A stretch of 64,000 nt of DNA from Rhaphigaster nebulosa (taxonomy: Eukaryota > Arthropoda > Insecta > Hemiptera > Pentatomidae), in contig OX411312.1 in assembly GCA_948150685.1 (NCBI GenBank), positions 10,752,212-10,816,211 of the forward strand. The letters run 5' to 3'. The notes below the pieces were generated by a model. That model saw nothing but the letters and a program-made list of their open reading frames with translations. It was not told where the DNA came from and ran no database searches. The stretch's first letter is position 1. Each line of letters starts with the position of its first letter. The translations under genes were made by a program, and so were the position numbers. Of this stretch, positions 11,601 through 27,100 are shown in pieces.

Positions 11601-14600
11601 CAGGCTACATACAACTGTCCAGGTAAAAAGCACGGATTTTCAAAATTTAGTCCACAAACTTATAGCGATTGTTCCTGTACTTTGTTAATGGTCATTGCAA
11701 ATACAAGTCGCATCAGAAACTGCAAAGGTTTGAATTTGAAAGGCATACCTGTCTGAATCATTGGAATATGTGGCAACAGTACATCTCAAAAGCAATTTAT
11801 AACACAACAGCACCAAAACTATTTTATTATTAATTTGTACATGTGCTCCAAAAAAAATAATCTATTTTTAATTCTTGATAAAAATTCTGGTTTTTAATTC
11901 ATTTAAAATACTGATGGTACCTATAACAATTTTAGGTGAACCTCCTCACTCTGAATAAAAATCTCTTTCAAACGGTACAGTGTTTTAAATTCAGTACTTC
12001 ACCTGAAAAAGGGATCTCTCCAACAGAAATAATACGACTATATGAATATTAAAGGGAAATAGGACTCTCCCATTAAAATTAATTTTTATTTGAAAAAAAA
12101 AGAAGTGATAACATACCAGCAACTTTAAAGTGTTTTTTGCCATTGTCAGTAGATTTCTTCCTGTGATTTAATAATTCTTTCGTTTCTTCAACTTCATCCT
12201 CAACTCTGTACAATAAATAAAATGAATTTAATTAAAAAAAAAAAAAATAAATAAGGGGAAAAAATAATGCATAGTATTTACTCAACTGTTCTTCTAAATC
12301 TACTTTCGAGAAAGATTCCATTATTAATTTAAATTCACTTTCTCGGTTGGACAAATCGCCAGGCGTTCCTCTTTCGACAATCCTTCCTTCTTTCATGATG
12401 ACTAATTCATCACATTCATTTAAAAACTACATAAAACATAAAGATATTACTTAATGATATAACATTAAATTATTTACTAATTGATTAATTAATAAGAGCA
12501 TGAAAAGAGAGAACGAAAAAAAGAGATATAACTGGAAGCTCCTCTGGAAAGTCTCTCAAATATCAGCGAATAACTAATCAGTCAATACTTTGACCAATTG
12601 AGGCATCATCAAGACAGAAAAAGACATAATCACATAAATGTAGACCAGAGATAGAACATTTCACATCAATAGTCTAAAAAAATATTAACCAAATAAAAAT
12701 AGCATCATTCCAAAACAGTTCAAGATATCATCACTGTAGAAGCAAAATGGCATATCTCAAAATTTAATGAAATTGACAGCCACACCACTTTATTTAAAAT
12801 TTCCTGCTGAATTTAAAGACAACACTAGTTTACTGAAATTCAAATTAATTTCACAAATAAGAATAAAAATTGTATATATTTTACACAGAGATAAACAGCA
12901 AATCCTGCCCTCAAATGACATCATTTGTAACAACATATCGGTTACAGTGACTCATTATACATTGAGCTAGGAGGTAAAAAGGTCGGTTATAACAGCGCGA
13001 TAGGGGAAAAAGGTAGAAGGAGTCAGCTAAAAATGTAAATAAACCTTGTTAATATTTTCAAGGCAGAAGATGATGTGCAGGTATATACAATGGGAAATAT
13101 TTTGTACTCAATTCGTATTTGACAAAAGTTTTTACTAGTAAACAATTACCTTCAGAGCGAGATCGTCAAACAAGGAATTGATGCTAGTGAGGCTAAAATA
13201 TATTACGAATAAACAAATGCTCAAAGCAGTCCTGCATAACTAATTTTTTTTTTATTAAACAAGTTTAATGTTCTTAAATGTTCAATCTATGTACTATAAT
13301 CGATCCTTTTTTTTTTTTTAAATAGTGTAAGCATTATTTTACATATTGCATAACCAGAATGAAAGGGGCAAAAATGGGTAATGTCAGAAATTATAATAGC
13401 TGAACTGCTATCATCACAAAGAGCAGCCTGCCCTCAAATATCAAACCAAACCAGACATATTAAGACAAAAATGGTGATCTACCAGCAACTTGGGTGCGCT
13501 TCTTTGTAGAATTTAACCTGTGGCTAATGTTAGTTCTAACAAAAACACATTTTTTTAGTTGCGCCTCTTGCATTATGAGCTATTTGGATATGTAAATCTA
13601 TTTAAAAATTATTTAAATTTCATACCTACAATAAAGGTAAAGTAAATTCCTGTTTTTGATAATTTATTTTCTATATCATTGAAATTTTCTGTCTTCCAGA
13701 ATGGGCCTCGATTATAACGAACACTGGCTATTAAGACGAAAATCGACGACCCCTTCAGGGTTGTTATAAACGATATCCAGTGTGGTACAAAATAAGTAAC
13801 AGAGAAAAATAGAAATCATACAATGACAAAAGATCAACATTTACACTACCAACTTTTTCCACTTCCACCGGGTTCAGACATAATTAGACTGTAAATAGGA
13901 ATCTTAAACTCTATAAAAACCGACAGAGTAATCAACAAATACTTTTTGCTGTTGAGAATAAAAATTCAAGGTTAGGTTAACAGACGATTAAAGACAACTT
14001 GCAACTTGCAAGAACAACTTTGCAACCCCTCTGAACGTTTCATACACCGATCACCATAATGTCGGATTATAGATACTCGATTGTATTTATTTAAATATAA
14101 AAGAAAATACATATTTATATATCATAAAATTAATTAGACAATATGTACACACATACATGCATCTGATAATACACGATGTGGACTTCATTTTAACTGATTG
14201 GACACAATTGTTTCTGGCAATTGTTACTTATCATTAACACTTTCAATTTGGTATTTTAATGAAACTTTTTTTATTTTATTTTTCACTTTAATTTGTACTA
14301 ATTAAACAAACATTGGGCCATAAGGTCAAACAATGTAGAAACAAAACAATATAAACCGGGACGATGATCTATTTGATTAGACTTTTTTAGGCTGCTGATG
14401 TGAGATGTGTTATCTGGTCTGTATTCATATGATCTTACTTTTTCTGTCCTAAAGAAGCCTGAATTGGCAAAAAGGTTGACTAGTTTATATACTAGTTAAC
14501 GTTTATATACTAAGTTTATATACTAATTAACATTATATACAAAGTTAGTTTCTTAAACTATGAAGACCAATGGCTTACTTTCGCATGGTGAGAAACAAAT

Positions 14601-17600
14601 ACAACAGTTTTAGAGTGTAAAGCTTTCAATATTGCTTTCTCGAATATAGTATTAGCAACTTCACTATCTACTGCACTCAATGGATCATCAAGCAGATATA
14701 TATCCCTAAATATAAAATGAAGAATTAAATTAAAATAAATAGATAATGTAATAATAGTGATTAAAACATAAAATAATAATTGATACCTGTCAGAATAAAG
14801 AGCTCTAGCTATAGAAATTCTTTGTTTCTGGCCTCCTGACAGATTGACGCCTTGTTCTCCGACTTCTGTATTGTCACCTCCAGGTAATGAATCTATGTCT
14901 ACGCCAAGATCACAACACTGAACAACATCATAGTATCTGTAATAGTACAAGTTGAAATGCATAGAAATCATTTTTAAATTTCTTAGCCATGCCTCAAATA
15001 TTTTCATCGCTACGGTAACTGACATTGGTATTATGATCAGTGGGAAAGAGAAAAAACTAAATAACTACTTGGTGGGTATTTGGTGTATAACACCCATCAT
15101 AAAATATACAAATCATAATTTATAAATAAATAACAAAATATTTAGGCACCACTTGCCAAAAATAAAAGTAACTACTTAAGGCCTGCTCAAGTAAAAATAT
15201 AGAAAAGGATTGGATGAAGGAGTGAGTGATGAGCGAAACCAATCGTTCTAGATCAGAACAATTTGCTCGCCGTAAAGAGTTTAATCATAATTTATTTTGT
15301 TTAGGTTAGTCAGTCGTCTAAATTTATAGATGAGGTAAATAATTTGAGAACTCCATAAGACACTACAATCTATCTATCTAAGATACGGAAGGCACTTGGC
15401 TCGAGGAGAGTAGGAGACCAGCATTACCAAATCCACAACCCAATTAGTCTTCTACCTTCATTAGCACCCAAAACTTTGTTATAGTTGCCTGTCACAATTA
15501 CCTGTTCCACCAGGCATTGAACTAATTTCTTAAATCCCTCTTAAAGACATTTATAGACATCTGTTTTGCTTGGTATGGCAGATTAATGTTACTGATAATG
15601 ATTATTTATTTTTTTAAATACGTCATAATTATAAAATTTAAAACTCATAAGAAATTCATTTTATTTTAGCATTCATCTGTATTAGCTCATTTTTAGCAGA
15701 ATGTGAATATATTGGAAAGCTCACAAAACACGGCAGTCTATTAAAATATCCGTTGTTATAACATTAAACATTTTGAAAGCTAGAGATATTCATTGAGTAA
15801 TTAAATTGATTTTTAATTATTATTATTTTTTTTAAGTACCTACTTTGTTATTTTGTGATATGCTCCCATATAGGTCACCATTTTTAAATTCAAATCCCTA
15901 GAAAATTACCCAACGAAATTCTTTTTATTTTTATACATTACAAAGGTTATTTCAAATTTTAATATAAACACAATTTAAAAAAAAAATAGAAATCTAAAAG
16001 TTATATAAAAATAAAAGACTTGAAGATCCATAAAAAACTATTTCGAATGCCACACAGTTTCAAATAAATCTCCACTTTTAAAAAGTAGTCAACAAGAAAT
16101 AAAAATGGATTCATCTTGGAATGGCTCATTTATTTTCAGTCAGCGCTGATATATCGTATCATTGGCTCAGCACCAAATTTAATTTAATTCGATTCAAGAT
16201 GTAGAAATGTATTGGAAACAAGGTCAAACATGACTTTTTTGGTTAATCGGGGGAAATGTGATACCAGTACTGAGGCATTCAGCGTCAAAAAACTATCCAG
16301 CATATTTTGGATTTCCAACATATATTCATTCCAAATTTCAAGCCGGATCACAAATAATAGAACATTAAGATCACTAAGAACCGAACTGTTGCAAGGCCTG
16401 GAATCAAATGAAACAGCTCAGGTTAGAAATGGCAACCCTGGACTCAAGTTGTTGGCTCAGGCTGACCATGCCCCACTCACCTCTAGCCAAGTGTATTCCT
16501 TAATCTCTGAGACTATTATATTAAAACTGGTGAATATAATGAAATTCTTGTAAATAAGTTTAATCAAGAAAATCTGGCTTAGTAATAAGTTTTCTAAAAC
16601 AGCCCGAAAAGGACTTTAGATTCAACACTATTATATATACAATATTGAAGGTAATTTCGAAGTTATTTTAACTTTAAAGAGTTTAAGGTAATTAATTAAT
16701 AATGCTTATCCTGACTATATGTTTTCAAAAAGAATTTATAACAGTAATTCATTGATTAAATAATGTAGGAGAATAATGCCAATCGAATAAAAGGACAGAC
16801 AAAATCTTAATAAAAAAGATTCGACTGTGCTTTACAAGAGCTGTATAGGCTGTTGCACTACCATGCAATTTTTCATGATTCAGCGATTCGGTAAAAGGAG
16901 ATGAGGTCAGAACTGAAGAGGAGAGAGGGTTGTGGAGGATTTTTATTACAATAGCAAAAATTACGAATTTCTAGCAAAGGACTTGATGCTATGTGAGTTA
17001 TTTTCTAAAGTTATACAAGAAAACATTTGATTTAGAAATTAAATTTAGACAAAAATCAGACAGGAAATATTCAAGAAAACAGGAAAAAATGAACGTTATT
17101 AAAGTTCGACTTTATTAATACTAAACAAGTTTAAAGTTCAATTAAATTTTATTATCATAACGGATCTAATTTCTTCATGCCAAATTAAAAAAAAAAAAAA
17201 AAAAAAATATCCGATTTTCACAAATTTAACAAAAATAGTTAAAAGAAACCAAACTTGGGATCTAATTATGTTAAAATTCATTCAAAGAAATTACATAGGA
17301 TCCCCTCATACATTAATGTAATCTCTAGGATAAGAGTAAGGATAAGGATAAACTCGGGTAGGTTCTTATTTACTTACATTTACTACCAATAGCTTCCAAT
17401 GCGTTTGATAACAGCTTTAAAAAAATCAGATGCGGTGCACATCACACAACTTTCCCTTATCTCCCTATAATAATAATCCATTTTTAAAAATAATTTTAAA
17501 GAGTTCACTTAAACACTACTTGAAATATTCTCAGCAGCATGCACGTCATCTCTCAAAAAATGCAATAAAATAGTTTTTTAAACAATTGTAGTATGACAAT

Positions 17601-20600
17601 TCTGTGCTCTGTATATTTTTGGTTTGTCAAGCTGAAAATAAATATTGAAAGTTTTCATGGAAATTTGATTTAGTATCCTTGGAAACATTGATTTTCTATT
17701 AAACAATATAAAAGTAGAAATTGTTAAGTTAATAATTTCTATTTTTATATTATTACATTACATTATTATAGAGTGTATCATTGAGAAGGAGGTTTAGTCC
17801 CATCTGTCTGTTTTCGGACACACTCGGATTTCCATCTATGGTCTAGCCATGTTGTCATTTGGTGATAAGATAATATGTATCATTGGTGATACAGGTCTGA
17901 TTTAGATAATTATTTTTTTGTTTTTTAGAGAATTTAAATAACTGTCATATGATCTTGAACATAATTTACCATAAAATACATACTTTTTGAGTTACATTTT
18001 CTCGGTGATGTACAACGTAGATTAAAAGATTAAAGGGCTTTAAGGAGAAGACTTCAGACATTAAAAAGAGCCATTTTAAAGAAAATTGTGAAAAAGGTTT
18101 AAAATTGATGATATAAAGTAGCACTTCCGGTAAGCAGATTTTAGAGAAAAAGTTGCTGTAGCATCCCAGGCATATACCTAACTTAAATATTTAATTTTAG
18201 TTTCGTAAAACTTTTCTTTTTTGAGCTGGACTGTTCACAGACAAACAGACTATTTTGTGAGACTTAACTATTTGCATTAATGGGACCTTTAAACATGTTT
18301 TTCTGTTGAAAACTCAATGCAAAATTTTTCATGATCATAATACTTATTTTATATAGAGTTAAGAGAAAGCAAAAAAGTTTCTGAAAAGTTAAACTTTTAT
18401 AAAAAAAAAAAAAATGTATAAGGTTACAAGCCTGTTATGTTAACACTTACTTCCTAGCTATAAATTTTTCTCCGAACAAAATGTTCTCACGTAGCGTAGC
18501 ATTGACAAGCCATGGCTGTTGAGAAACGTAGGCACACACTCCTTCACGGCACAGTTTACCTCTTGTCATGTACAGATGACCGAGGATACCGGCAAGAAGC
18601 GATGACTTACCGCTTCCGACTGGACCACATACACCAATTAAACTTCCCTAACAGATAAAACAATTAAGATTAAAATATATTTGGAAAAAATAATATATAT
18701 GAGGCGCTTTTTTAATAATTTAAATTTAATATTTTTATTATTTTTAATGTTTTCACACTGTTAAGCGTCCTCTTTAAAGTGGCACATGCTTAACCCTCCA
18801 AAAAGTACAAAATCCAATCTAATTTTAGGTTCGAATTTTGGGTTGTTTCATAAGGAAATAAATCTCTGTTTCTCAAAACAGCTGCTTGGAGCAATATTGA
18901 TGTTAGTGCCACAATGAATAGTAGGAAAAGTTAATGTTATATTATTGTGAGTTAATCTATTTTGTTGTCATAATTATGGAGAAATATCCTGAAGTAAATA
19001 CAACATTGAGGAAAAAATCTAGGATGAAACAAATTGGAAACAGAATTTGTTAAAACATCAGAGGTTTGTACAATCTTCATTTACCATTTATTATTGTTTT
19101 CACATTTATCAATTCCAATCTAATTAATAAATTAGACCTCTTCCTGATTTCACCCTTAACCTTTCAATATTTAGTATTATCACTATTCACAGGGTTTGCT
19201 CGCAATTGCCCCTGAAAATGGAGTAATTGTGAATATACATTTTGGCCTAACAAGCATTCTTTATGAATACTTCTCCATAAGTGTGAAATTTGAGACAAGT
19301 TCCTTTTTTTTTTAGATGGAACTCAAGTTGGCTTTATTAACACATTTTTTTTTTTTTGTCAAGTTCCTCGAGAATATCTCTACAAAATCAGTAACACTGC
19401 TGGATCCTGCAGCTGATTTCCTGTCAAGGGAGGCTATGCGTGGTAGGCTCAAATTGAGCACATCATCATCTGAGTTGTCTGAAAGCATGATATGAATAGC
19501 ATGACATTTTGTTTATTACATATTAAGGGGAAATTTTGAACAAGCGGATGTGGTTCTTATTTATTTCTAGCAGTTATCCTTATTTATTTATTTTTGCCCC
19601 CCAGGATGAACATCAGAACTCGACATAACCATCAGCTGTTTTGTTCTGAAATAGCAGCCTAATAGAGGTTTCATCCATATTACATCCATATCTCAGCCAT
19701 TTATGAAGAAATTAAAGGAATTACATAGGAAAAATATAAAGTATTTTGAAATTATTATCCCAAAGCTAAAAAAAAAAAAAAAAAGAAAAGGAAAAGCAAT
19801 TTTTTATTTATAATATATAATTATTTGGAAATAAACCATAGTGTAATAATTTATAGCGTTTTAACATTTAATACTGAAATATAAAGGAAATCATCGAGTT
19901 TCATTTCCCAACATCATATAGCTAACCGAAACAAAATACACCATATTTATCTAGAAAACTTGAAATATAAATTTACAATACATAAACTTTACAACCAGCA
20001 AATAAAAAAAAAAAATTTTATATGACATACCTTAGGAGCGAAAAAATTGATGTCAAAAAGAATTTCTTTGTAATTAGAATTCAAAGACTGTTCAAGTTCC
20101 GCTCGATTAAGTAAGTCCAATTCATTCTCATTTCCTATTTCAGACTCGGCAGCTTTCTGAGCAGCAATACTTTTTCTGAAAATATTACAAAATCTAATAA
20201 TATATGATTAAAAAAAAAATGTTCGTAATTAGATTATAAACAATTTAAAAAAATTATATTTCAATTTTGTATTGAATATTAACCTTTTCTTCATGTTGGC
20301 AGCAGCATTCGTGTCCCTATTATTATAATAAGCAAAGGTACCATCTGCAATACAAACAGATTGGGACTTGTCGACTGGCTTTGATAGAAGTGTGGTGTGT
20401 TCGCTAAGCAGCATTACACTCTACAAAGTATATAGAAATCTATTAGGCCAAACATTTTTGAAAAATATATAATACTTTACTCTTAACTAGACTATTTGTG
20501 AAATCAAATCAGATATTTTTTTTTTATATTTTACAATAATCTTAGAAATACTTATGAACAAACTATAGCAGAGTTCTGATTATTTGCAGCCCAAATCAAT

Positions 20601-23600
20601 AATATCATAACAAAGTGAATGGGTTTCCTTGGAAACAACACCCGTAGAATAAATACTTCATAAAAAAAAATATGGGTAAGTGAAGCAAACCCAAAAGAAA
20701 ATAGAATAGAAAATAAATTTTATTCTGGGATTAGGTCCCTTAGGAATAACAATCATGATCTATATTGATATCAATAACAATATATAAGCAACAAAAAGGA
20801 AGAAAACATAGAATATAAAAATAATGAAACAATTCCACAGTTAAAACATCATTAAAAACAATTACTCACTTCTATTTAAAAACTATTTAGAGGCTTGTCA
20901 AACAGGGTACAACTTCCAGGATCCTGGGAATTATATAATTGAAAATTATAAAACGTATAAAATAGGACAGGATGCTTATCATACACCCTAATGTTCAACT
21001 ATGAAAGTACATGGACATAAAATATACTATTACAATAGACAAGACAAGGTAGTAGGGATGAAACAACGAGGTTAACTACTACACGGATGGCTCTCTTACA
21101 GCAAAGGGCTCAGGAGTAGGTATCTGGAGGAAAGATAACCCATTAGATGGAATATTAATTCCCCTATGCCATTGTACCTCAGTATTTCAAGCTGAAGTAC
21201 TCGCCATTAGCTACTGTACTGAGGAAGGGATGAAAGGAAAACTTAGGAATACTCTACTCCTGACAGTCAGACGGCGAATGAATCTTTGAAGATGGAGGAG
21301 ACTTATCAAGTGTTTTGAAATCACTTCTCGCAACATCTATCTATTAGGAAATAATAAACCATTGTGTAGTAAGTTGCAGTGTTTTTAGTTAAGAAGCATA
21401 AGTACCAAGTATTATTTCTAAGGAAAATGAACTGTATATGACAAAACAAAAAATGAATGCATAAGCCAACAACAACCTGCATATTCCTCATATTTCGACC
21501 TGTACAATATAAACTCTGGCCTCCATGCAACTTTACATATAAAAAGAATACATAAGAGTATTGAACCCAGTAGATAACAACAATAAAATCATAAGGGTTT
21601 TATTTATTTCTTTTTTAACTATCATTCATCAAAATCAGTTCTACTCTTTGGATGTAAAACATGGAAAGTGACCAAAACCATTACCCGACCCCTTCATCAA
21701 CCGCTGCTTGCGAAGAATCCTGGGGATCTAGTGGCCAAAGAGGATCTCGAACGAAGAGCTGTGGAGTACGACTGATCAGCTTCATATAAACCCTGGAAAT
21801 AAGAAAAAAAATTGATGTGGAAAGGACACACATTAAGGAAACCAGATAGAGAAAGAAGTTCTTAAATGGAATCTCCAGGCAGCAAGAAGAGGAAGACCAA
21901 GAGAGACGTGGGGCAGATTGGTACAAAAGGACCTAGGCCTGACCGGCAAGACTTGGCAAGAGGTGTAAATTATTGCAGCAAAAAGAAAGGAATGGAACGC
22001 ACTTGTAGATGTCCTATGCTCCTCTAGGAGTCAATGGAGATAATCATAATAACATTTTTTAAACTGTAAAACCATAACATTTTCTGCAGTTCTCAGTTAT
22101 CTACTGAGGAATTCGACTGAATAACTGCAAATAATTGGAACTCCACTCAAATGAATTAAAATTAAACTGATCTTTACTTTTTAATCACATAAATTATTTT
22201 GTATCATAATTCATAGAAAAGACTTAATTAAATTAAATGCTACATATATTAATCCATTTAAAACAAATCCTAAATTATAATGAAAACACAAAATACTCTA
22301 TGGGAAAAATCAAAACTTCAAATTATAGACTTATTTACAGAATACTAGCTGCGAAAAGATAATACTCAAATAGGATATTAAAGCAAAAATAAGAATATGC
22401 AATGATTTCAAGATGAAAATAAGTTATAAATAACCATAATTACCATTTTTAAAGTTTTTTTATTTGTATTAATTACCAAATATTTGTATCAAGGCCAAGG
22501 CCTCAGTTTCACATACACATGAAATCCCTAAAAAAAAAATAGTTTCTTTGATATTCTAAGGAACTATAATGAGTGATTAATTCTTTATGTTTTTAAAGCT
22601 TGCAACAAACAATGCCATTTTTAGATATGACTTTAATTTATCATCTTTCAAACATTAAAAAAAATATAGCTTATAAAATTTCATGTCTCAAATAGATTAA
22701 TATAAGATGTCCGAAGAGAAAATGTATAAATAGCACATTTATTTTTTTAAAAACATAATGCTGCTCTTAATTTAATATTTTCAACTTATATTTAAATACT
22801 GTGAATTCTATTCTACAATAAATATAGTTACTAAAATGTTTTTATTTTCTAATTATCAGCTACAGTTATTTTTATTAGAAGACCAATCGACCCAACATGC
22901 AAATACTCTATTGGAACATGCATTAACATTAATAATTCAAATATGAAGACATTTTGACAGAGGAGAAAAAAAAAGAAGAAAGGAATGACAATAAAAAGAA
23001 AATTATTTTATAAATAATAAAAATCATACTAGTCTAAGGATGCAAGAACTGTCCAGTTACTGTCGCAATTAAAATTCAGATTCAATAAAGGAAAAATAAG
23101 TTGTGGATATTCTTGTTAGCGAACAGTCAAGATGAATTTAGCGGAAGTTTCGACATATTGTAGATATGCATTAGGGTCACAAACAAAGATACAAACATTT
23201 AAAGCTAATATAGATGGATTTAAACATTTCAAAAATGATTATATACAAAAAACAGTAAAGGAATAAATACGAGGAATGTAATAAAATAAAAAATTATATA
23301 AAGAATGTAATAAAAAACATTTTTATATGAGAAATGTAATAAAAAAAAACATTTTTATATGAGGAATGTAATAAAAAACTTTTTATATAATTTTATTTTG
23401 TCATATTTATTTCCTTAGGTTTTTTTTAAGCATAATCATTACTGTCATATTTGCATTTATCTCTATTAATTTATAGTATAACAATTGCTCATATTTAAGT
23501 TTGTAGAGCTGATGGTCACAATGTGTGATCAGCTGTTAAGACTGATTTAAAGAACCAATATTATTTTCACTGATTTAATGATTTAGAAAAAAATGAGTGA

Positions 23601-24125
23601 TCCTAACATTCATCACTTTTATTCCTAATCTAATCTATGCGAAGAAAAGTTTTACCCATATCTAAAAAAAAAATAAAGCAAATCGTAAATTTTATTCATC
23701 TTGTCCAATTACCAACAATCATATCCTCTAATGAAAAATACAGTCAATTAAAAATACTTTTTGACACACAAGAAAAAACACTAAAAACTCAATTTTTAAA
23801 ATATCAATATTTTTCTTAAATTTTCTATCTCAGTAAAAACTGAATTAAAAAAAAAAAACGCCTTCATAATTGAATCAATAATTAAATCACTACAAAACCC
23901 AAAATAACACAACTTTACAATAAAACTATAAGAGTTAACTTAATATTTGAGTTACCAGTGCAAATAGCAGACAGAAGAGGACAGAATACAAAAAATGTAC
24001 ATTTACAATAACATTATAAAACATTTCTCTAAATGTTTAAGACAACATTTTAAATCTTATTTAATGAAATTTTAAATAAGTCACCTATAGCAAGCATGAG
24101 CAAAATTGATTGATTACTAACCGAA

Positions 24126-24159
<34 letters not shown>

Positions 24160-27100
24160 TATTTAGTATATATACACACAATAACATTTTAAAAAAAATT
24201 AAATTAAATAAAAGAAATTAAAAACACATACAGGATCTAGCAGCAACATGAGCATGTAAACCATCCCATTGTACTCTAACTATACCATTTAAATCATAAG
24301 TATGGTAACTCCATAGACCCTATGAGACAGCCATGTTGTACACTGCATGTTCTGACATTTATCAACGTATTGAAATGTGTTAAATAGCAGTCTGGGTGCC
24401 ATTTGAGGTTCCTACATTTGATGAGTTGCTGGTTATCAGTAGATATTCGATAACCCAAAAAAGTTTACAAAAATATGGAATTCTGAACTCTAAATTATAA
24501 TAACTAATTACTGTAAGAAATGTTAAAAGAAAAAAAAAAGGAACAAGACATAATGATACAAAAAAAAATTATTGCAAGATTTAAAAAAAAAAAAAGCTTC
24601 AAGTCTCTCAAATAACAGTTGATAACCAATGAGTCAACATTTTGCCAATTCAGGCATCATTAGGACACAAAAAGACAAGGCCACATAAATAAATACAAGA
24701 GATGGGCATCACATATAAAGAATCTAAAAAAGACAAACCAAATAGGGACATGTTTATGTTAAATAAAGATATATGTAATGCATATTTAAAGACAAACGTT
24801 TTATACATATTGTAAAATCTTAAAAAAAAAGCCCTTCCTTTTTTTTATTATTAAATACTGCATAACACCTTCTAAAAGGCCCTTCTTTAATTTTATTATC
24901 AATTAATATGTAATATCTTCTAAAAAGATCCTTTCTTTTAATTATATATTGTAATTTAAAAAAAATCTGTGAGCAGCCGAGCTCTGTCACCAAAGTCGTA
25001 TTTTCACTAAAATATAAAATATTAAAAAAAATGGGGGAGTATGAAAAAAGCTGAGACCCGCAAAAGACAGTTCTCTAGCATACCGAAATTTACCTATACT
25101 TGTTCTGCCTCTCCACTGATCTTCTATACAGAAAATCCTTCATACCGAATTTCAGCTCATTTGACCCAACAGGGGCCGCTGGAGTTGAAATAGCCATATA
25201 TTTGCTGATACTGGTCCGATTTCGATGAAACTTCTTTAGTTTCATAGGTAATTTAATTTACTTTCAAATACAACAGGTTTCAAGCCTCCTAACTCAATTT
25301 GGAGAGGTTTTAGAGGTATGCAAATATATTAAAAAAATCAAAAAACTCGGAAGGGTGGGGAAACCAAGTTCAGACTCCCAAATGATACTTTTCTTACCAG
25401 CTCAATCCAAATACAAATTTTCAACCCTATAAACTAGTTTGGTGGACCTGTAGAGATGCGCAAAACTTTAAAAACGCCAAAATTTCAGTTAAACATACCA
25501 AAATTTTGACCAGAATTTATTTATTCTTAATGGTATCGTTCTACTTGGAAGAAAATCCTACATAACAAATTTCAGCTCATTTGACCCAAAGAGGGCCGCT
25601 GGAGGTGCTCAAATGTAGCAGGGGGGGGGGGGGGGAGAATATATATATATAGGCATCTCCAAAATTTCCATAATCGTGCTCTAGGGACTATGAAATGGAT
25701 AGAAAACGCAATCCCGCCGCTCACCACCAACCTTTGACCCAGTGCAATAGTCTATTTTTTTCATGGAAAACACAACTAAAAAATTATTAAAACATGCTAA
25801 ACAGCTGTGATGCTATTGAAGGGCTATCATCGCTCGGCAAGACATCTTTGCTCACCACTGGTTACAATAGGAATGCTATAGGGAAAGGCAGCGGGGAAGA
25901 TTGACTGCGATGCCATCTAGGAATGGCTAAAAGAACTATTCAGCCGCCTTCTACTAATCAGAACTCCAGGTCCTTCCCAAGCTGTATTTGTTAGTAACAG
26001 CTTTTTATGAAAATTATTAATGTTTAATGTCTTTAATATAAACTTTGCTATGTATTGCTATTATAACAATAAAGATTAGATCCAAAAATACTGGTGGTCA
26101 TCATTAATTTCAGTGACTATCATATAAAGCTAAATGAGACGAGGAACTGTTATTCCCACTTGTCTAACACCTCAGGAGTGTGCTCGCCAGGTATGATTTG
26201 AAAGATGAGTCCTCAAATACCAAGATACGGCCCATTAGCGGAGATTACAATACAGATATATGAGTATATACTGAATTTTCTTGGAGTGATGTAGAGTACA
26301 ACCGAGAAGTGTTGACTGGTCAAGGAGACGGGTTTGCTATTGCGCGCATGCTCCTCTCTCCCCCTCCCGTTAGCCAGTATTATACTCAGTGCAGACTGTT
26401 TCTTCTTTCTTGAGTAGCATTTTATTATATTTCATTCCAGAAGCTCTTCTCCAACAAGTACCATGCTCTTCCAGCCTCCAAGAGATTATTATCAGATCCT
26501 CTAAGAAAAGAACTAAGCTAAGATAACCTTGTTTTCAATAAAGAGGAAGGGACTGCGCATTTCTCCCAGCGCAACCAGTCAACACTTCTGGTTCTGCTCT
26601 ACTGTCTCTATTTGGTTAGTCTTTTTTAGACTCTTGATGTGAGATGTGCTGTCTCTGCTCTACATTCATGTGATCTTATGCTTATCTGTCCTGATGATGC
26701 CTGAATTGACTGATTATTTATTTACTGCTATTTCAGAAAATTAAGGCTTTCATCCAATAACATCCTAACAAAAAACTGTTGTTTCTTTAAAAAACAAAGT
26801 TTAAATAAAAAATCTATTACTAAATATCTACCTTTAACCTGGAGCAGGTAATTTTGAGGTCAATATAGTTACTTATGCCATACTGGAAATAAGTAACATA
26901 GAGCCTTACAGTGATAAAAATGAAAGTCATAACTGGAAATGCCTGTAATTGTCAAGAAAACTTGTACTACAATAAAACAAAACAAACACAAGATTTAGTC
27001 TTTTAAACCTATTCAGAAATAAGTGTAAAACATTCCCTTACTTAATAAAACAAAATAATCAGGATATTCAACATGAAAACGGAAGTTATTACATGTGAAC

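Larger units (their letters stand above)
20569..22143. mobile_element. Possible Tigger-like element with nested retroelement
   Basis: The left end agcagagttctgattatttg (about 20571) and the right end (about 22100-22143, reverse reading GAGTGGAGTTCCAATTATTT) form imperfect inverted termini of pogo/Tigger style. Pieces of a non-LTR retrotransposon lie inside (21073-21226 and 21871-22040). No pogo transposase is visible, so the outer assignment rests on the termini alone. Confidence 0.4.

Noticed and set aside
16212..16553. 113-codon plus-strand open frame
   Set aside because: No domain, no signal of codon bias and no neighbouring splice structure; lies in an intron amid decayed repeat.
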